50,125 nucleotides of DNA, taken from Gnetum montanum (lineage: Eukaryota > Streptophyta > Gnetopsida > Gnetales > Gnetaceae). Below the pieces are notes generated by a model. The model had not been told where the DNA came from and made no database searches. It saw only the letters and a program-made list of their open reading frames with translations. Positions 32,851 through 43,553 of this stretch are shown piece by piece. The position numbers were made by a program, and so were the translations under genes. How positions within the stretch are numbered: the first letter of the stretch is position 1; each line of letters begins with the position of its first letter. The DNA is taken from NCBI GenBank assembly GCA_015680685.1, contig MNCI01020094.1:522476-572600 (forward strand). The letters are read 5' to 3'.

Positions 32851-35800
32851 GAAGCTTTAAGTAAGTACTTGGATGGTACTTAGAATTCTTAGAATATGCA
32901 AGTGTTGCCATGCTATCACAATGAATTTCCATGAGTCCTAATGCATTCATAGCAAATACAAGTGCTTGAAGAAACCTCCTCAACCAAATGGATTCTTATG
33001 TTTCCACGAAAGATATAATGAACTTTATCTCCATTATGGATAAGAATACACAAATTTGCTTCTTAATACTCTAAGATATGGTTTCATGATTTAGCAAAAA
33101 GGCATATTTTAATATTGATTTACATTCATCTAGGTCACATCCTCAATCAACATCACTATAACCCATGAGTTACAAATCTCATTGTTGATAACAAAGCATA
33201 TAGTCCATAGTTCCCTTCAAATAGTGAATAAACCTCTTAACTATTTTTTAATGTGTAGTTCTAGGATTTGACTAGTAATGACTAATCAACCTTGTCAAAA
33301 AGCATATGTTAGGTTGAGTACACATCATCACATACATCAAGCTCCCAACTAAACTAGCATATGGCACACAACTCATTTTCTCTTTATTTGTGAGAGCTTT
33401 GGAACATTGATTAAGGCTCATATTCTTACTTTTAGTAATTGTTGTATCACTGGGTTTATAGTTATGCATTTTGAATTTCTTGAGAAGTTTCTTCAAATAA
33501 ATTTCTTGTGAGAAATCAAGAAGTCTTCTTAAATAATATCTTAGGATCTTTACACCAAGCACAAAATCAGCTTTATCCATGTCATTCATTTCAAAGTTTT
33601 AGAAAAACCATCTTTTTTTGATAATAATCATCTCTTTATTATTACTATCTAGTAGAGTATTATTCATATAGAAGGAGAGGAGAATAAAAATTTTATTAGA
33701 TCTCTTGACATATACACAATAACTGGATCATTGTAAACCCATCAGTAGTAACAACTTGATGGAAGTAAAAGTACTGCTATCTAGATGTTTATTTTAATTC
33801 ATAGATGGATTATCAAAGTATGTAAACATTGTACTCTTGACCATCAACTATGGACCCATGGGTTTATATCATATAGATTTTATCATCTAGTTCTTCATAG
33901 AAAAATGTATTCTTAATGTTTGTTTGGTAAAGTTCCAAATCAAGATGTGCAACAACAATTAAAATAAGATGGTTGGAAAAAAACCTTACTATTGTTGAGA
34001 AGGTTTCTTCATAATCTATATCTTCTTGTTGGTTATACCCCTTTGCTATAAGGTGTGCATTATATTATTCAATGAAACCATCTACCTTATGCTTAATCTT
34101 TAAGACCCATTTTTCCCAATGACCTTACATTAGGTAGAATATTAACCAAGTTCTAAACATGATTAGTCCTCATAGACTTTATCTTGTCCATCATAGTATT
34201 CCTCCATTCCTTACTAGTAGGTCATGAGAGAACCTCATCATATGTACATGGCTCACCATCATGCATATCCATCATAAGTGCTTCTTCTTTAATTATAAAA
34301 TGATGATGAGAAATTCTTATACTAGTGCTCTTACATAGCTTAGATTCTTGGGAGCTTTCCTTTTGTAAAGGTAATCTATTGATGGGTAAGTAGCTTCCAC
34401 TATCCCTAGGAAGTTGAGAAAACTCTTTTTCAATTTCTAACTAGTATAATAGTAGCACCAAAATTAGGATCCTTCACTTCATCAAAGGTGAAATATTTAT
34501 TTATTTCCCTTTGATAAGGAAAATCCTCCTCAAGAAACCTAATATCTTTTAGCTGTATCTCAATCATTCTTATAGTTCCCTAATGAATACATATCCATTA
34601 AAGTGATCAGGGTACCTTATAAAGATACATTTTTTCCTCTAGGGGCTAACTTCTCATATTTATAAAAAGTATTATGTATATAGGTTGTAGACCCCCAAGG
34701 TCACAAATGATCCAAAATTGACTTTATATTAGTCCATAACTCATATGGAGTTGAAGGTACTAATTTACTTAGGACATGATTAATGATGTAGATTTAATAA
34801 TGCATCTTCTTGAAAACTGATAGAATGTTTTGCTTGCACCATCATTGATCTTATCATAGCTATCAAGGTATGATTTCTCCTATCAACAATGCCATTCTAT
34901 TATGAAATTCTATAAATCGTTAAGTATTTAATAATTTCTTTTTCATATCATAGTTCTTTAAACTATTTTGATAGATATTCATGTCCATGGTAACCCTTAG
35001 GATCTTAATCCTTTTGTCTAACTAATTATCAACTTCATTCATGTATTATCTAAAGTAATATATTACCTAAAATTAACTAGAAATGATAAATATGTGACCA
35101 TTATGTGTATAATCATCTATAAATGTGATGAAATACAAGGCAATATGACTTGCCGTAATATTCATTTGTCCAAAGATATAAGAATGAATTAATTTTAATG
35201 GAAAATCAACCCTAGTAGCTTTACCAAATGGCTTTCTAGTTGATTTTCTTACTAGACAATGCTCACAAGTTGGTAGAGTGACTTTAGTAAGTGGCTCTAA
35301 TAAGCCTACTCTAGCTAACCTTGTCATTATTTCTTACCCAATATTTCCTAACTTAGTATGCCAAAAAATGGAATTGTTGCCAATATTATCAACAAAAGTG
35401 AGCAATGAGAAAGAACTATCTTCTTTATTAGAATATTTAATATCTAGCTTAAAGAAACAATTATTAATAAAAGCATATCCATAACAAATTGAATCTAAAT
35501 GAATCATAACCAAATCATCTATAAACATAAAACATGAATCTAATTTTATCAAAGTAGTAGTAAAAAGAAAATTTCATTGAATTTTTTGTGCATAAAGGAC
35601 ATCATGGAGATATAAATTACAATCCCATAGCATTACAAGTTTATATGTACCAATGTCTATCATGTCTATTCTAGAGGTATTCCCCATATATATCTTCTTA
35701 CTTCCTACTAGAATTCAAAGGTACTCAACAAAGTTGATCCAATCTCTCACTACATGGTCTATTGCTCTTGAGTCTACGATCCACAAGGAGAAAACTTTAA

Positions 35801-36681
35801 CAATAGGAATACTAGATGATTCAAAGGAATCATTGTGAAAAATAAAGTTATGGCAGATATCATTAGGCTCAGTCCATTTACAAGGGAAGTTTTCTTGGTT
35901 GTCATAGTTAAAACAAGCCATCTTTGACTTGTCTTTTTACCTTTCCTTTTTCCTCTCTTTTTGTTATCCTCTTTAGCCTTCTTTGGTGGTAGTTCCTATT
36001 AAGAGTGCCCACCATGATCATTTTTCCTTTAATTTCTATTAAATTTCTTGATGTTGGATGTAGTAGCATATGTCTTAGCAAGTGTCAAGCACTCCTCCTT
36101 AAGTTCTAAATGACATGCAATGTGCTTAAATGGTTTTACATTCTCATTGTGATCATTTAACTTACATGTATTTTTAATAGTTTGGGAGTGAGTGGATAAC
36201 TTTTTGTACCTATTTTTCATTCATAAGACTATTCCTAGCAACTTTTAACTCTCAAAACATGTTTAACATCATTCTAAGGTATTGTTTTATAGTGTTATTA
36301 GAATGCTTCCAATAACTATTAAACTTGAGAGTTAAGCTCCTCAACCTTTTGACAAAGATAAAACCAAACCTTTCTTGAGGCCTTCCCACATGACATGAAC
36401 AAATAGGTATTTCTTAAATTCATAAAGATGTTATTTTGCATATTGCTTAGTAATGTGATGCAAGAAACATGATCTTTTTTGAACCAACTTTAATATGTCT
36501 CAACATCTTTACCTTGTTAAGGGTCTATGTCCTCTATATGTTTCTTCATGACATGAAAGAGGATCTCTACCACCTCTTGTTCATTTAAGACATATTGGAT
36601 CTTTTGATGTCAAATGCCATAATTTTCATCATCTAGCTTTTCCCCTTTGCTAAGGTCAGCAAAAAGTTTTTTGGAGGCCAT
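32851..36681 (-). pseudogene. Copia gag-pol relic B2
   Basis: The minus strand starts MASKKLFADLSKGEKLDDEN at 36,681 (gag), with an NDHNENVKPFKHIACHLELK segment near 36,150-36,090. Protease near 35,790 reads LWIVDSRAIDHVVRDW (DSGA now DSRA). GAG-pre-integrase and the integrase zinc region lie at 35,550-35,070 (FWHTKLGNIG, CEHCLVRKSTRKPFGKATRV) with FIDDYT. RT lies around 34,070-33,600 (AHLIAKGYNQQEDIDYEETF, then LELYQTNIKNTFF), with its C-terminal part at 33,589-33,272 (DKADFVLGVKILRYYLRR, PYASLVGSLMYVMMCTQPNI). An RNase H remnant runs to about 32,860. It differs from the family at 6,048-10,610. No LTR or PBS was found. Confidence 0.8.
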
Positions 36682-37665
36682 GATTACATAGAAGATAGTG
36701 CAAAAAAGTATATAAATAACAATTTGCATGCATATATAAATATTACAACTAGATAACATGACATTATATATGTAAGGGAAATGTCATTATTGTCAAAATC
36801 ACATTACCCAAATAATGTCAATTCATCATAATTAGGCACAATACCAAAATACTTGAGAAATATCTTTACCTGAATTACCTTACAAGGTACATGAGCATAA
36901 AATTTGACAACTTAGATAATAAATTACATAAAAAATCATCCACTTGACCAAAGGGTCAAATAATAATACATTTTAGATGAATAAATTACATCAAATGATT
37001 ATACATTCAAAAATAATAAATTACAACCATGATGAAAGAGATAAATTCTTACTTTTCCTAGTGATTTTTTTAGAAATAATAATAATACAAATAATACTCA
37101 TGATCTTAACTTAATCCAAAAATTATGTATATATATCCCAAAAAAAGAAATGGAAAATGGGTGTCATACCTCAAATATATATATATTAAAAGTAACAATT
37201 TAGACTACAAAAGTAGAGAAGTGCAACAGAGAGGAAAAACTATAAATCAATAAAAAGGAAAGGCCTAATGGTTTTGGTTTGGGAAATGCCTTTTTAGGTT
37301 TTCATCCTTATAATAAATCATGAAAAGCCTTCCCTTTGAGTTAGGAAATTGAACATTTAGTAAAAGGATTAACATTGGGTGGGGTGGGGTGGTGGGCAGT
37401 TGGAAGGATGCATTGGGAGGCCTCCACCATGTTAATAGAATCAACATTATCAATAGATATTATCTCCATATCTTGATCAATAACTATAAACAAATCATTA
37501 GTAGTCAATATATCTTAAACATATTTTCCATTTTAAAGATTTGACATGTAATCACTAATAGATAGACTTTTCAATATTTTTTATTATGAAAAATCATTTG
37601 GAAAACATTTGAATCAAAAATAGGTTTGTATGAGACCTTTGGAATAAACATTTGCTTCTCCTTTT
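36682..37665. other. AT-rich DNA upstream of copia B2, no LTR identified
   Basis: This is where the leader and 5' LTR of B2 should lie, but no tRNA-iMet-type PBS or TG...CA ends were recognised. It contains small TA-rich runs (ATATATAT near 37,175) and a GGGTGGGGTGGGGTGG run near 37,378-37,393. Confidence 0.35.
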
Positions 37666-37759
37666 TCATTAAAGAATTGTTTGAAATTGATTTGGCTAGA
37701 ATCTTCCTCAANGTCATTAAAGAATTGTTTGAAATTGATTTGGCTAGAATCTTCCTCAA
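37666..37759. repeat. 46-bp exact duplication flanking a single N
   Basis: Bases 37,666-37,711 and 37,714-37,759 are identical (TCATTAAAGAATTGTTTG...CTTCCTCAA), separated only by N and G. The ambiguous base sits exactly at the junction. Confidence 0.9.
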
Positions 37760-38649
37760 AAGTATATTTTATTGAATAGTAGTAAAATAAAAGAGTAGGC
37801 AAACTATTTAAACATCAATAAAAAAATCATTGTAAGATTTGCAACATCCATAAAAAAAATTTAGTAGTTTTTCTAGTAGCTTGGTGCTAACGTGCTTGTA
37901 TGGTATTTTTTCATAGCATAAAAGGATATAAATTAAACATATGATCATTTCAATGATAATAGTGACATGGTTTTAGAAGATTGTAATAAATAACTTTCTA
38001 CACATAATCAATTCCACTACCTACAAAAGAATTTCTTTCTTAAGAAAATTAAGATTCACCTCAAGCATATATTGAAATCTATGAAAATTAATAGTTGTGG
38101 CTAAGGTTTCAAAACACTGTATTGACAAAATTTAAGAGATAGTATCCCTTTTAACTTTTTTAAAAATAAATAAAAGATTCAACAATTTAACAAAACAAGA
38201 AATTTTTAAAAATTTAGGAGATGTTTTATTAAAACAAGGAGTCTACTTTTAAATAATAAGTAAAGCATGATGATGATTGAAAACACCAATATTAAGTGCC
38301 TTACAAACCATCACCAAATCAATAAATTCTACCAACAAAAATAAGTTTGATAATTAATGTGCATGAACAACATCCAATCCTTGATTTTTCCAAACAAGAT
38401 TTAAATGAATTAAAAAAATTGAGAAATAAGGTAAATAATCCAAAAATTACATTAAAACATACTTTCCAAAAATTTCTCGAGTAATAGATTTATATAGATC
38501 ATCTGGTCACTCTAGAAAGGTAATCAACTAGTGTTTCATAGGTCCTAAGGATGCAGGGATGTCGGGACATAGGGATGAGTCCCTAAACTCATTTGGGGAC
38601 AAGATGGGTTTTTGGAAATGCTATAGAGATGTAAGAGGGACATGATGAG
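37760..38649. other. AT-rich flank of the plus element; G-rich GGGAT/GGGAC stretch near its end
   Basis: No coding sequence seen. At about 38,545-38,640 the composition changes, with repeated GGGATG/GGGACAT/AGTCCC words (AGGGATGTCGGGACATAGGG). The last five bases, ATGAG (38,645-38,649), are the proposed target-site duplication. Confidence 0.4.
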
Positions 38650-39483
38650 TGATGAATTGTGATTCATTAGGCCTCGATATTGCACCCGCAATATCGTATA
38701 CACGATATCAGGTATGCGATATCGCAGCCTGGCTTGCGATATCGTAACTCCTGTGTGAGCCTATAAATACACATATAGGCAAAAGGAGTTAGGAGGTTAG
38801 TTTAGTATTAGAGTAGGATATTTTTATCATTTTTTTCTCTCAACCCTTTCTTTCAGTGCATGCTCGGAGTGTGATGATTGTAATTGTACAACACCTTTAT
38901 TCGAGTGTGACGTACTTAGACATGCACATGACTGGAAATAAAGATCGAGATTACTTTATCATTATAAAATTCACTTAGTTTAATTATTTAATTGTTATTT
39001 TTATTTATTTATTTCTTAGTTAATATCTCTTTACCCTAAATCCTTAAATGCAAAATGAGTACAACTTAATCACGAGCATTTAAGTGTGACTACTTGGTAT
39101 CCCAGTAGCATACCTAGGACATGCACTTGGTAATCCCAGTAGTAGTCATGCACAAGGTCCAAGATGTATATGGATGATTAAGGAATGGATGCTCATCACA
39201 CACAGGCTAGCTTAGGCTCTCTTCATCCTTTTCCTCTTAGCTTAACAAGTTACTTTCCATTGCCTCTAGGAGTAGCACTAGTCTAGGACCACATCCTACA
39301 CCTCACTCTAGACTAAACCATACGTGACAAAGCAAATACTAATCTAGGTGGGAAGACAGTGAACTACAATTAGTGAGTAACTATCTAGATACCACAACTA
39401 GCTTGTCTTTGGAGTTTGACCAGATCATGGGTGAAACACTCATATTTGTATGGTTGAGTGTAGGGATACCTCTCTACTCATCA
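38650..39483 (+). repeat. 5' LTR of the plus-strand pol-less element
   Basis: Starts TGATGAATTGTGATTCATTA and ends CTCTACTCATCA, so the termini are inverted (TGATGA/TCATCA). The promoter array is at 38,675-38,744 and TATAAATA at 38,762. The partner LTR at 46,546-47,393 aligns throughout. Because TGATGAG also occurs at 38,643, the start could lie 7 bp earlier; the target-duplication match favours 38,650. Confidence 0.85.
38675..38769 (+). promoter_or_regulatory. LTR promoter: five GATATC-like palindromic units and TATA box
   Basis: Units in order: CGATATTGC, GCAATATCG, CACGATATCA, TGCGATATCGCA and GCGATATCG. The first two are exact inverted partners separated by ACCC. TATAAATA is at 38,762-38,769, 18 bp after the last unit. 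CCTATAAATACACAT is the same in the 3' LTR. Confidence 0.7.
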
Positions 39484-39484
39484 T

Positions 39485-39502
39485 TAGTGCTATTTCTAGG
39501 AA
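39485..39502 (+). other. Primer binding site, tRNA-Asp type, decayed
   Basis: TAGTGCTATTTCTAGGAA lies one base after the 5' LTR. Against TGGCGCCGTTGCCGGGGA it differs at eight positions, seven of them transitions. The copy at 30,121-30,138 confirms the identity. Confidence 0.6.
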
Positions 39503-39616
39503 TGATGCTAGTTATTTAGATTAGTTATATCACAAAAGATCACTACAACAAAGTATTCATGATATATCTCTTAGAAAAGAAATTAATTTTAATTAATTCA
39601 CATATGGTTCACAAAA

Positions 39617-41614
39617 ATGTCTCTCTCACAAGACTCTAACAACGCAACAACAAGTAAGGGAATTCATTGCACAACCAACAAATTATATGATGATGAAGAT
39701 GAATTTTGGAGTACTTAATCTAATGTAGGGGTTTCCTATGAACATAAACAAAGATAACATAATCCCAACTCATGAATGCATAACCTACCCAATGACGATG
39801 AACCCCTACTAGCCACTAAGAGTCTAACACATATATAAGAGGCTATTCAAATATCCCATAGGCATCGCAAGGAAAGTCATCTACCCAGGCTTGACTTAAA
39901 CAACTTTCGTAAGTTTTCCAGAGGCTATGATTTAGATCCACAACATCATCTACAATCCTTCTGTGATGCTTGTGTATGGAACAATATTGATAATGGATGG
40001 AAAAAACTTAAGCTCTTTCCCATGACACTTGTTGGTCAAGAAAAAGTGTGGTATAGATTGTTAAAACCAAAATCAATCCGTAGTTGGAAAAAATGGTAAA
40101 ACTCTTTACTGAATGATATCGAACCTATGCCAGAGTGTCAGCCTTCAGGAGACAAATCCAAGAATGGAAACAAGAGCAACATGAACCCTTAGACATGGCC
40201 TTAGAAAGATATTATGCATTGTTAAAAAACTGCCTAGGCCATGGGTTCTCCGAGGAGAGGCTAATGTACAATATCATAGATGAGCTCAGTAATGAAACAA
40301 GGGAAACCCTAGGGATGTACTCCTAAGGTCAACTATACGAGCTACAAACCCATCAACTCCAAGAGCTTATTAATTAGGTAGCAAAAGAAGAAGGAGGAAT
40401 GACTAAATGGGAGAATGTTGAAAGCTCTCAATAGGACCAAAATCTCGAATTAGCAAAGGTCCATAACCATAAAGAGGAGAAATCAACTCACTTGGAGGAA
40501 GTACAACTATTTGTACCTTTTCCAATACAACAATCACTAGATGAAAGGGGAAAGATTAATAAGATGACAGAGTTGGTGCACAGAAAATATGGAGAAGATG
40601 CTAACAATAGTAGAGCCACAACTATGCCAAATCAAGAAATAGGATATGACATGATGCAACAATCAGAACAAAGGGTAGAAGATAATAATAATAAGAACTC
40701 AACTACCAACTTCACATATCAATGTAATGTATGTCTATACAATCACCCCAAAATGCCTAGTTTTGTCACATTTACATGAACATTGGGGAGGAATGTTACA
40801 TCCATATTTCATATAGAAATATTAGGTTCAACCACAGTGGAAAAAGATCTAGTCATGGGGGAGGCCATCGCCAACCTAACCATATCCTTTGTATGTCCCA
40901 ACACCAAATGCTTACTATGTTCAACACCCTATTTCTCCAATTGGATCATCATCCTCTACTTCACCTCATTGTTATCATTCTCTGGGATACTATCCAATCA
41001 TTCCCTCTCTGCCAAGGTCACCACCTCATGTACCTTACACTTTTCCTTAGCAACAATATTCTCATCCTTCACCTCCTTCTACATTGCCACCAATTGTACT
41101 AGAAGTTTTTGCACCACAGCACCAACCTTTGAATGCTACTTATGCTACTACTATTAACAGTAGTGGAAATACTCAAAAGTGACCTTTCTTTAGGCATGAA
41201 TGTAGGAAGAAGCAGCACAATGCTGAACCCACTGCATCTTCCAAACCAACATAAGTTCCATGCTATGATGCATCCTTCTCCTTGAACTCAACACCTCATG
41301 TTACTTTATCAGAGCCACTAATCAATACTCCAACAACTGTGTGGCCCAATGAATATAACCATAGAGGGGGACATATTGATCCTTGCATACCATATTACAG
41401 TCAAGGATGCCATAGTGGGGTAGCTCCTTATCCCATGATCCTATCATATAACCTACCCCACTATGTTTATTATAGTCAAGTGTGTGAACTCCAATATGGG
41501 TACATTCCAACCACCACCCCAAAAGACACCCAGTGGTTGGGATATGATCAATCCCTAACATTTTTAGCATGCAAGGATCCTAACCTTGCATTTATTAATT
41601 CTAGCCATGCTTAA
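39617..41614 (+). pseudogene. gag of the plus-strand pol-less element
   Basis: Starts MSLSQDSNNATTSKGIHCTT at 39,617, reaches DEPLLATKS near 39,800, then the core LDLNNFRKFSRGYDLDPQHH and WNNIDNGWKKLKLFPMTLVG (about 39,885-40,050). After a frameshift, FRRQIQEWKQEQHEPLDMAL and ERYYALLKNCLGHGF follow (40,135-40,326). A Gln/Glu-rich linker leads, after another frameshift near 40,775, to a Pro/Tyr/Ser-rich tail (YPLYVPTPNAYYVQHPISPI). The tail continues through TTPKDTQWLGYDQ to the stop at 41,614. The core resembles Retrotrans_gag. A CNVC...H segment near 40,723 is not a normal CCHC knuckle. Confidence 0.8.
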
Positions 41615-43002
41615 CCATTTAGCTATGGGGGGTATCCTCCATTCTAACAACATAGAATTAATAATGTTTTTCCATTTCTTTAATTTTTCAACATTTTGTT
41701 TTCCAGTTTTTCACCTTTTAATTTATTGTTTTATCTTCCTATCTTTTTATCTTTTTATGAGTAATCTCATCTATGAATAAAGCACTCATGTGACTCATTG
41801 GTTGAGGTGTTGTTCTCCACCATCAAGTCTTAGGTGACTAATTACTTGAACAACGATCCCACAACATCCACATACCCATTCCATTAATAAGGGGTTCTAT
41901 CTTGGGTACAATGATATTCCTAATCATTAAAACTTAAAGTAACCTTCTGTTTATTATACTTAGAGTGAAGAAGGATGGACTAAGTGGGAATGGCTAGGGT
42001 GTGACATCAAAGGGACTTGTGGATTCTCTTTGGTGATATCTATAGGATTTATCATGCATCTTGGTTGTACTAAGATCCTTATAGATTTAATAAAAAATGG
42101 AAGTAAGAGTAATCAAAAGGCACTTAATCAAGGAAAATCAATGCTATTCTAAGGGGTCCCATTGGAAAGACATACACTCATGCCTGAAGGTAGGCAACTT
42201 CTTTGGCTTAAGCATTCATTTCAAGAAAAGAAAAGAGAAGAAGAGTGCCACAAAGAAGAATCACTTCTCCATTGTATGAAATGCCAAGTGATCATACGCC
42301 TTGCCATCATGATGCTCTTATTGTTATCTATCATTGAAAAAAAAAACAATGCGATGTCACTGATTAGAGGAATGGACTTTGTCCTGATTTTTTAGCGATA
42401 GGTTAATGACACATTAATCATGCCTTACACTAAGGTTTCATTGTGCCCTAGGCCAGTTACCTCATGTTCCAATCTCTACAATCCCTTCTACAATTCACCT
42501 CATCTTGCTATTCATGAATTTGTGACTTGTGTCTTATGTAGCATTGAATTCATACCTCATCACAATGGTATCTACATGTGTGTGTTTTGTGAAACTGGTG
42601 CAGATTACATTTAACCTTCTAGTGCTTATGAACATTTTAAGGTGTGGTTATGCAAGGGAATTATAGGTTGGAACCTACTTTGGGGAGGACCCACTTGTGT
42701 AACCCTTGTAATCTACACTCACAACACATCACCATCACATCATTTTATACCCTCGAAGAATGACAATACTCTTTCCCTCATTATCCTTCTAGTTCAAATG
42801 TTTCTATGAACTGACACATGTCCTTTCTTCTCATCTAATTCATGCATTCCATTGCTAGATTCTACACCATTATATTTTTTGTGCCTTTAAAACTATTTAA
42901 TATTACTTTAGACCTTTTACACCAACTTCAAGTCCTTCATTTTTGAGTTTAGAATTTTAGAAATTTATCAATTTTTCTAAGTACTCTACTTTAAATAGGC
43001 TG
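41615..43002 (+). other. Non-coding interior between gag and internal promoter (plus copy)
   Basis: It shares blocks with the minus copy (26,256-27,623) but no reading frame conserved as protein. No RT, RNase H, integrase or protease motif was recognised. The ORF2 transcript, if made, would start at its right end. Confidence 0.5.
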
Positions 43003-43091
43003 TGATATTGCGTATGCGATATTGTGTCCTACGCGATATCATGGTCGTGCTATCATGTACTCGATATCATGTCACACAAAACTATATATAT
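43003..43091 (+). promoter_or_regulatory. Internal promoter-like module: GATATC array and TATATATA box
   Basis: GTGATATTGCGTATGCGATA, then ACGCGATATCATGG, GCTATCATG and CTCGATATCATG precede ACTATATATATGGATCCCCC, with TATATATA at 43,083-43,091. It lies about 460 bp upstream of the ORF2 ATG. The minus copy has the same TATA core and degenerate GATATC units at 26,157-26,255. The order matches the LTR promoters. I infer a second promoter dedicated to ORF2. Confidence 0.6.
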
Positions 43092-43553
43092 GGATCCCCC
43101 TTGCACATGTCAACATCATTTTCAACTATTCACGTGGGGGAATTTTTCAAATTTTCTTCTATAACTCGCAACTTACACCCCTCTTATTCCAATAAGCATA
43201 ACTCACTCGCTAGCTCTCCAATTCTTATTCCAAAATAACCTACTTGAACCCAAAGTGTTTAGCATAGTTGTGGGGAACGGGTACACTCCAAATTGTGTAT
43301 AAATTTTTTGAAATTCTTCATTGTACGAAGGATACTATAAAGGGTAATTGATTACAAAAAATGATGATAAACATGTGCCAAACTAGGAAATTAATTTTAA
43401 AGCCACCTAATCAAATTAAGAGGTCCAATATTAAAACTTTTAGGGGACATTTCCACAAAATTTTCTAACTTTGGATCACATGAAATAAGAAATGACATCA
43501 TTAAGTTAGAAGTAAGGTATAACTTACTAATGGTCAGCCTCATCTGATTGTAG
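43092..43553 (+). other. Putative 5' leader of ORF2
   Basis: Non-coding stretch between the internal TATA box and the ORF2 ATG. A TCAACATCATTTTCAACTATT block just after the TATA box matches the minus copy (TCATTTTCAACTGTTGATGC). I found no clear intron. Confidence 0.4.

Noticed and set aside
36682-37560. 5' LTR of copia relic B2
   Set aside because: Expected from position, but no TG...CA ends, TATA arrangement or tRNA-iMet PBS could be recognised.
38675-38744. GATATC arrays as CRISPR or satellite repeats
   Set aside because: Units are about 10 bp, variably spaced and tied to LTR/TATA positions, with no constant repeats and unique spacers of CRISPR length. The context is eukaryotic.
40700-40779. 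CCHC zinc knuckle in the pol-less gag (CNVC...H)
   Set aside because: Spacing does not fit C-x2-C-x4-H-x4-C, and the minus copy lacks the second Cys.
40776-41157. Two overlapping plus-strand frames starting at 40,776 and 40,783
   Set aside because: The frame giving the Pro/Tyr/Ser-rich gag tail, which continues to 41,614 and is shared as protein with the minus copy, is the real one. The others merely lack stops.
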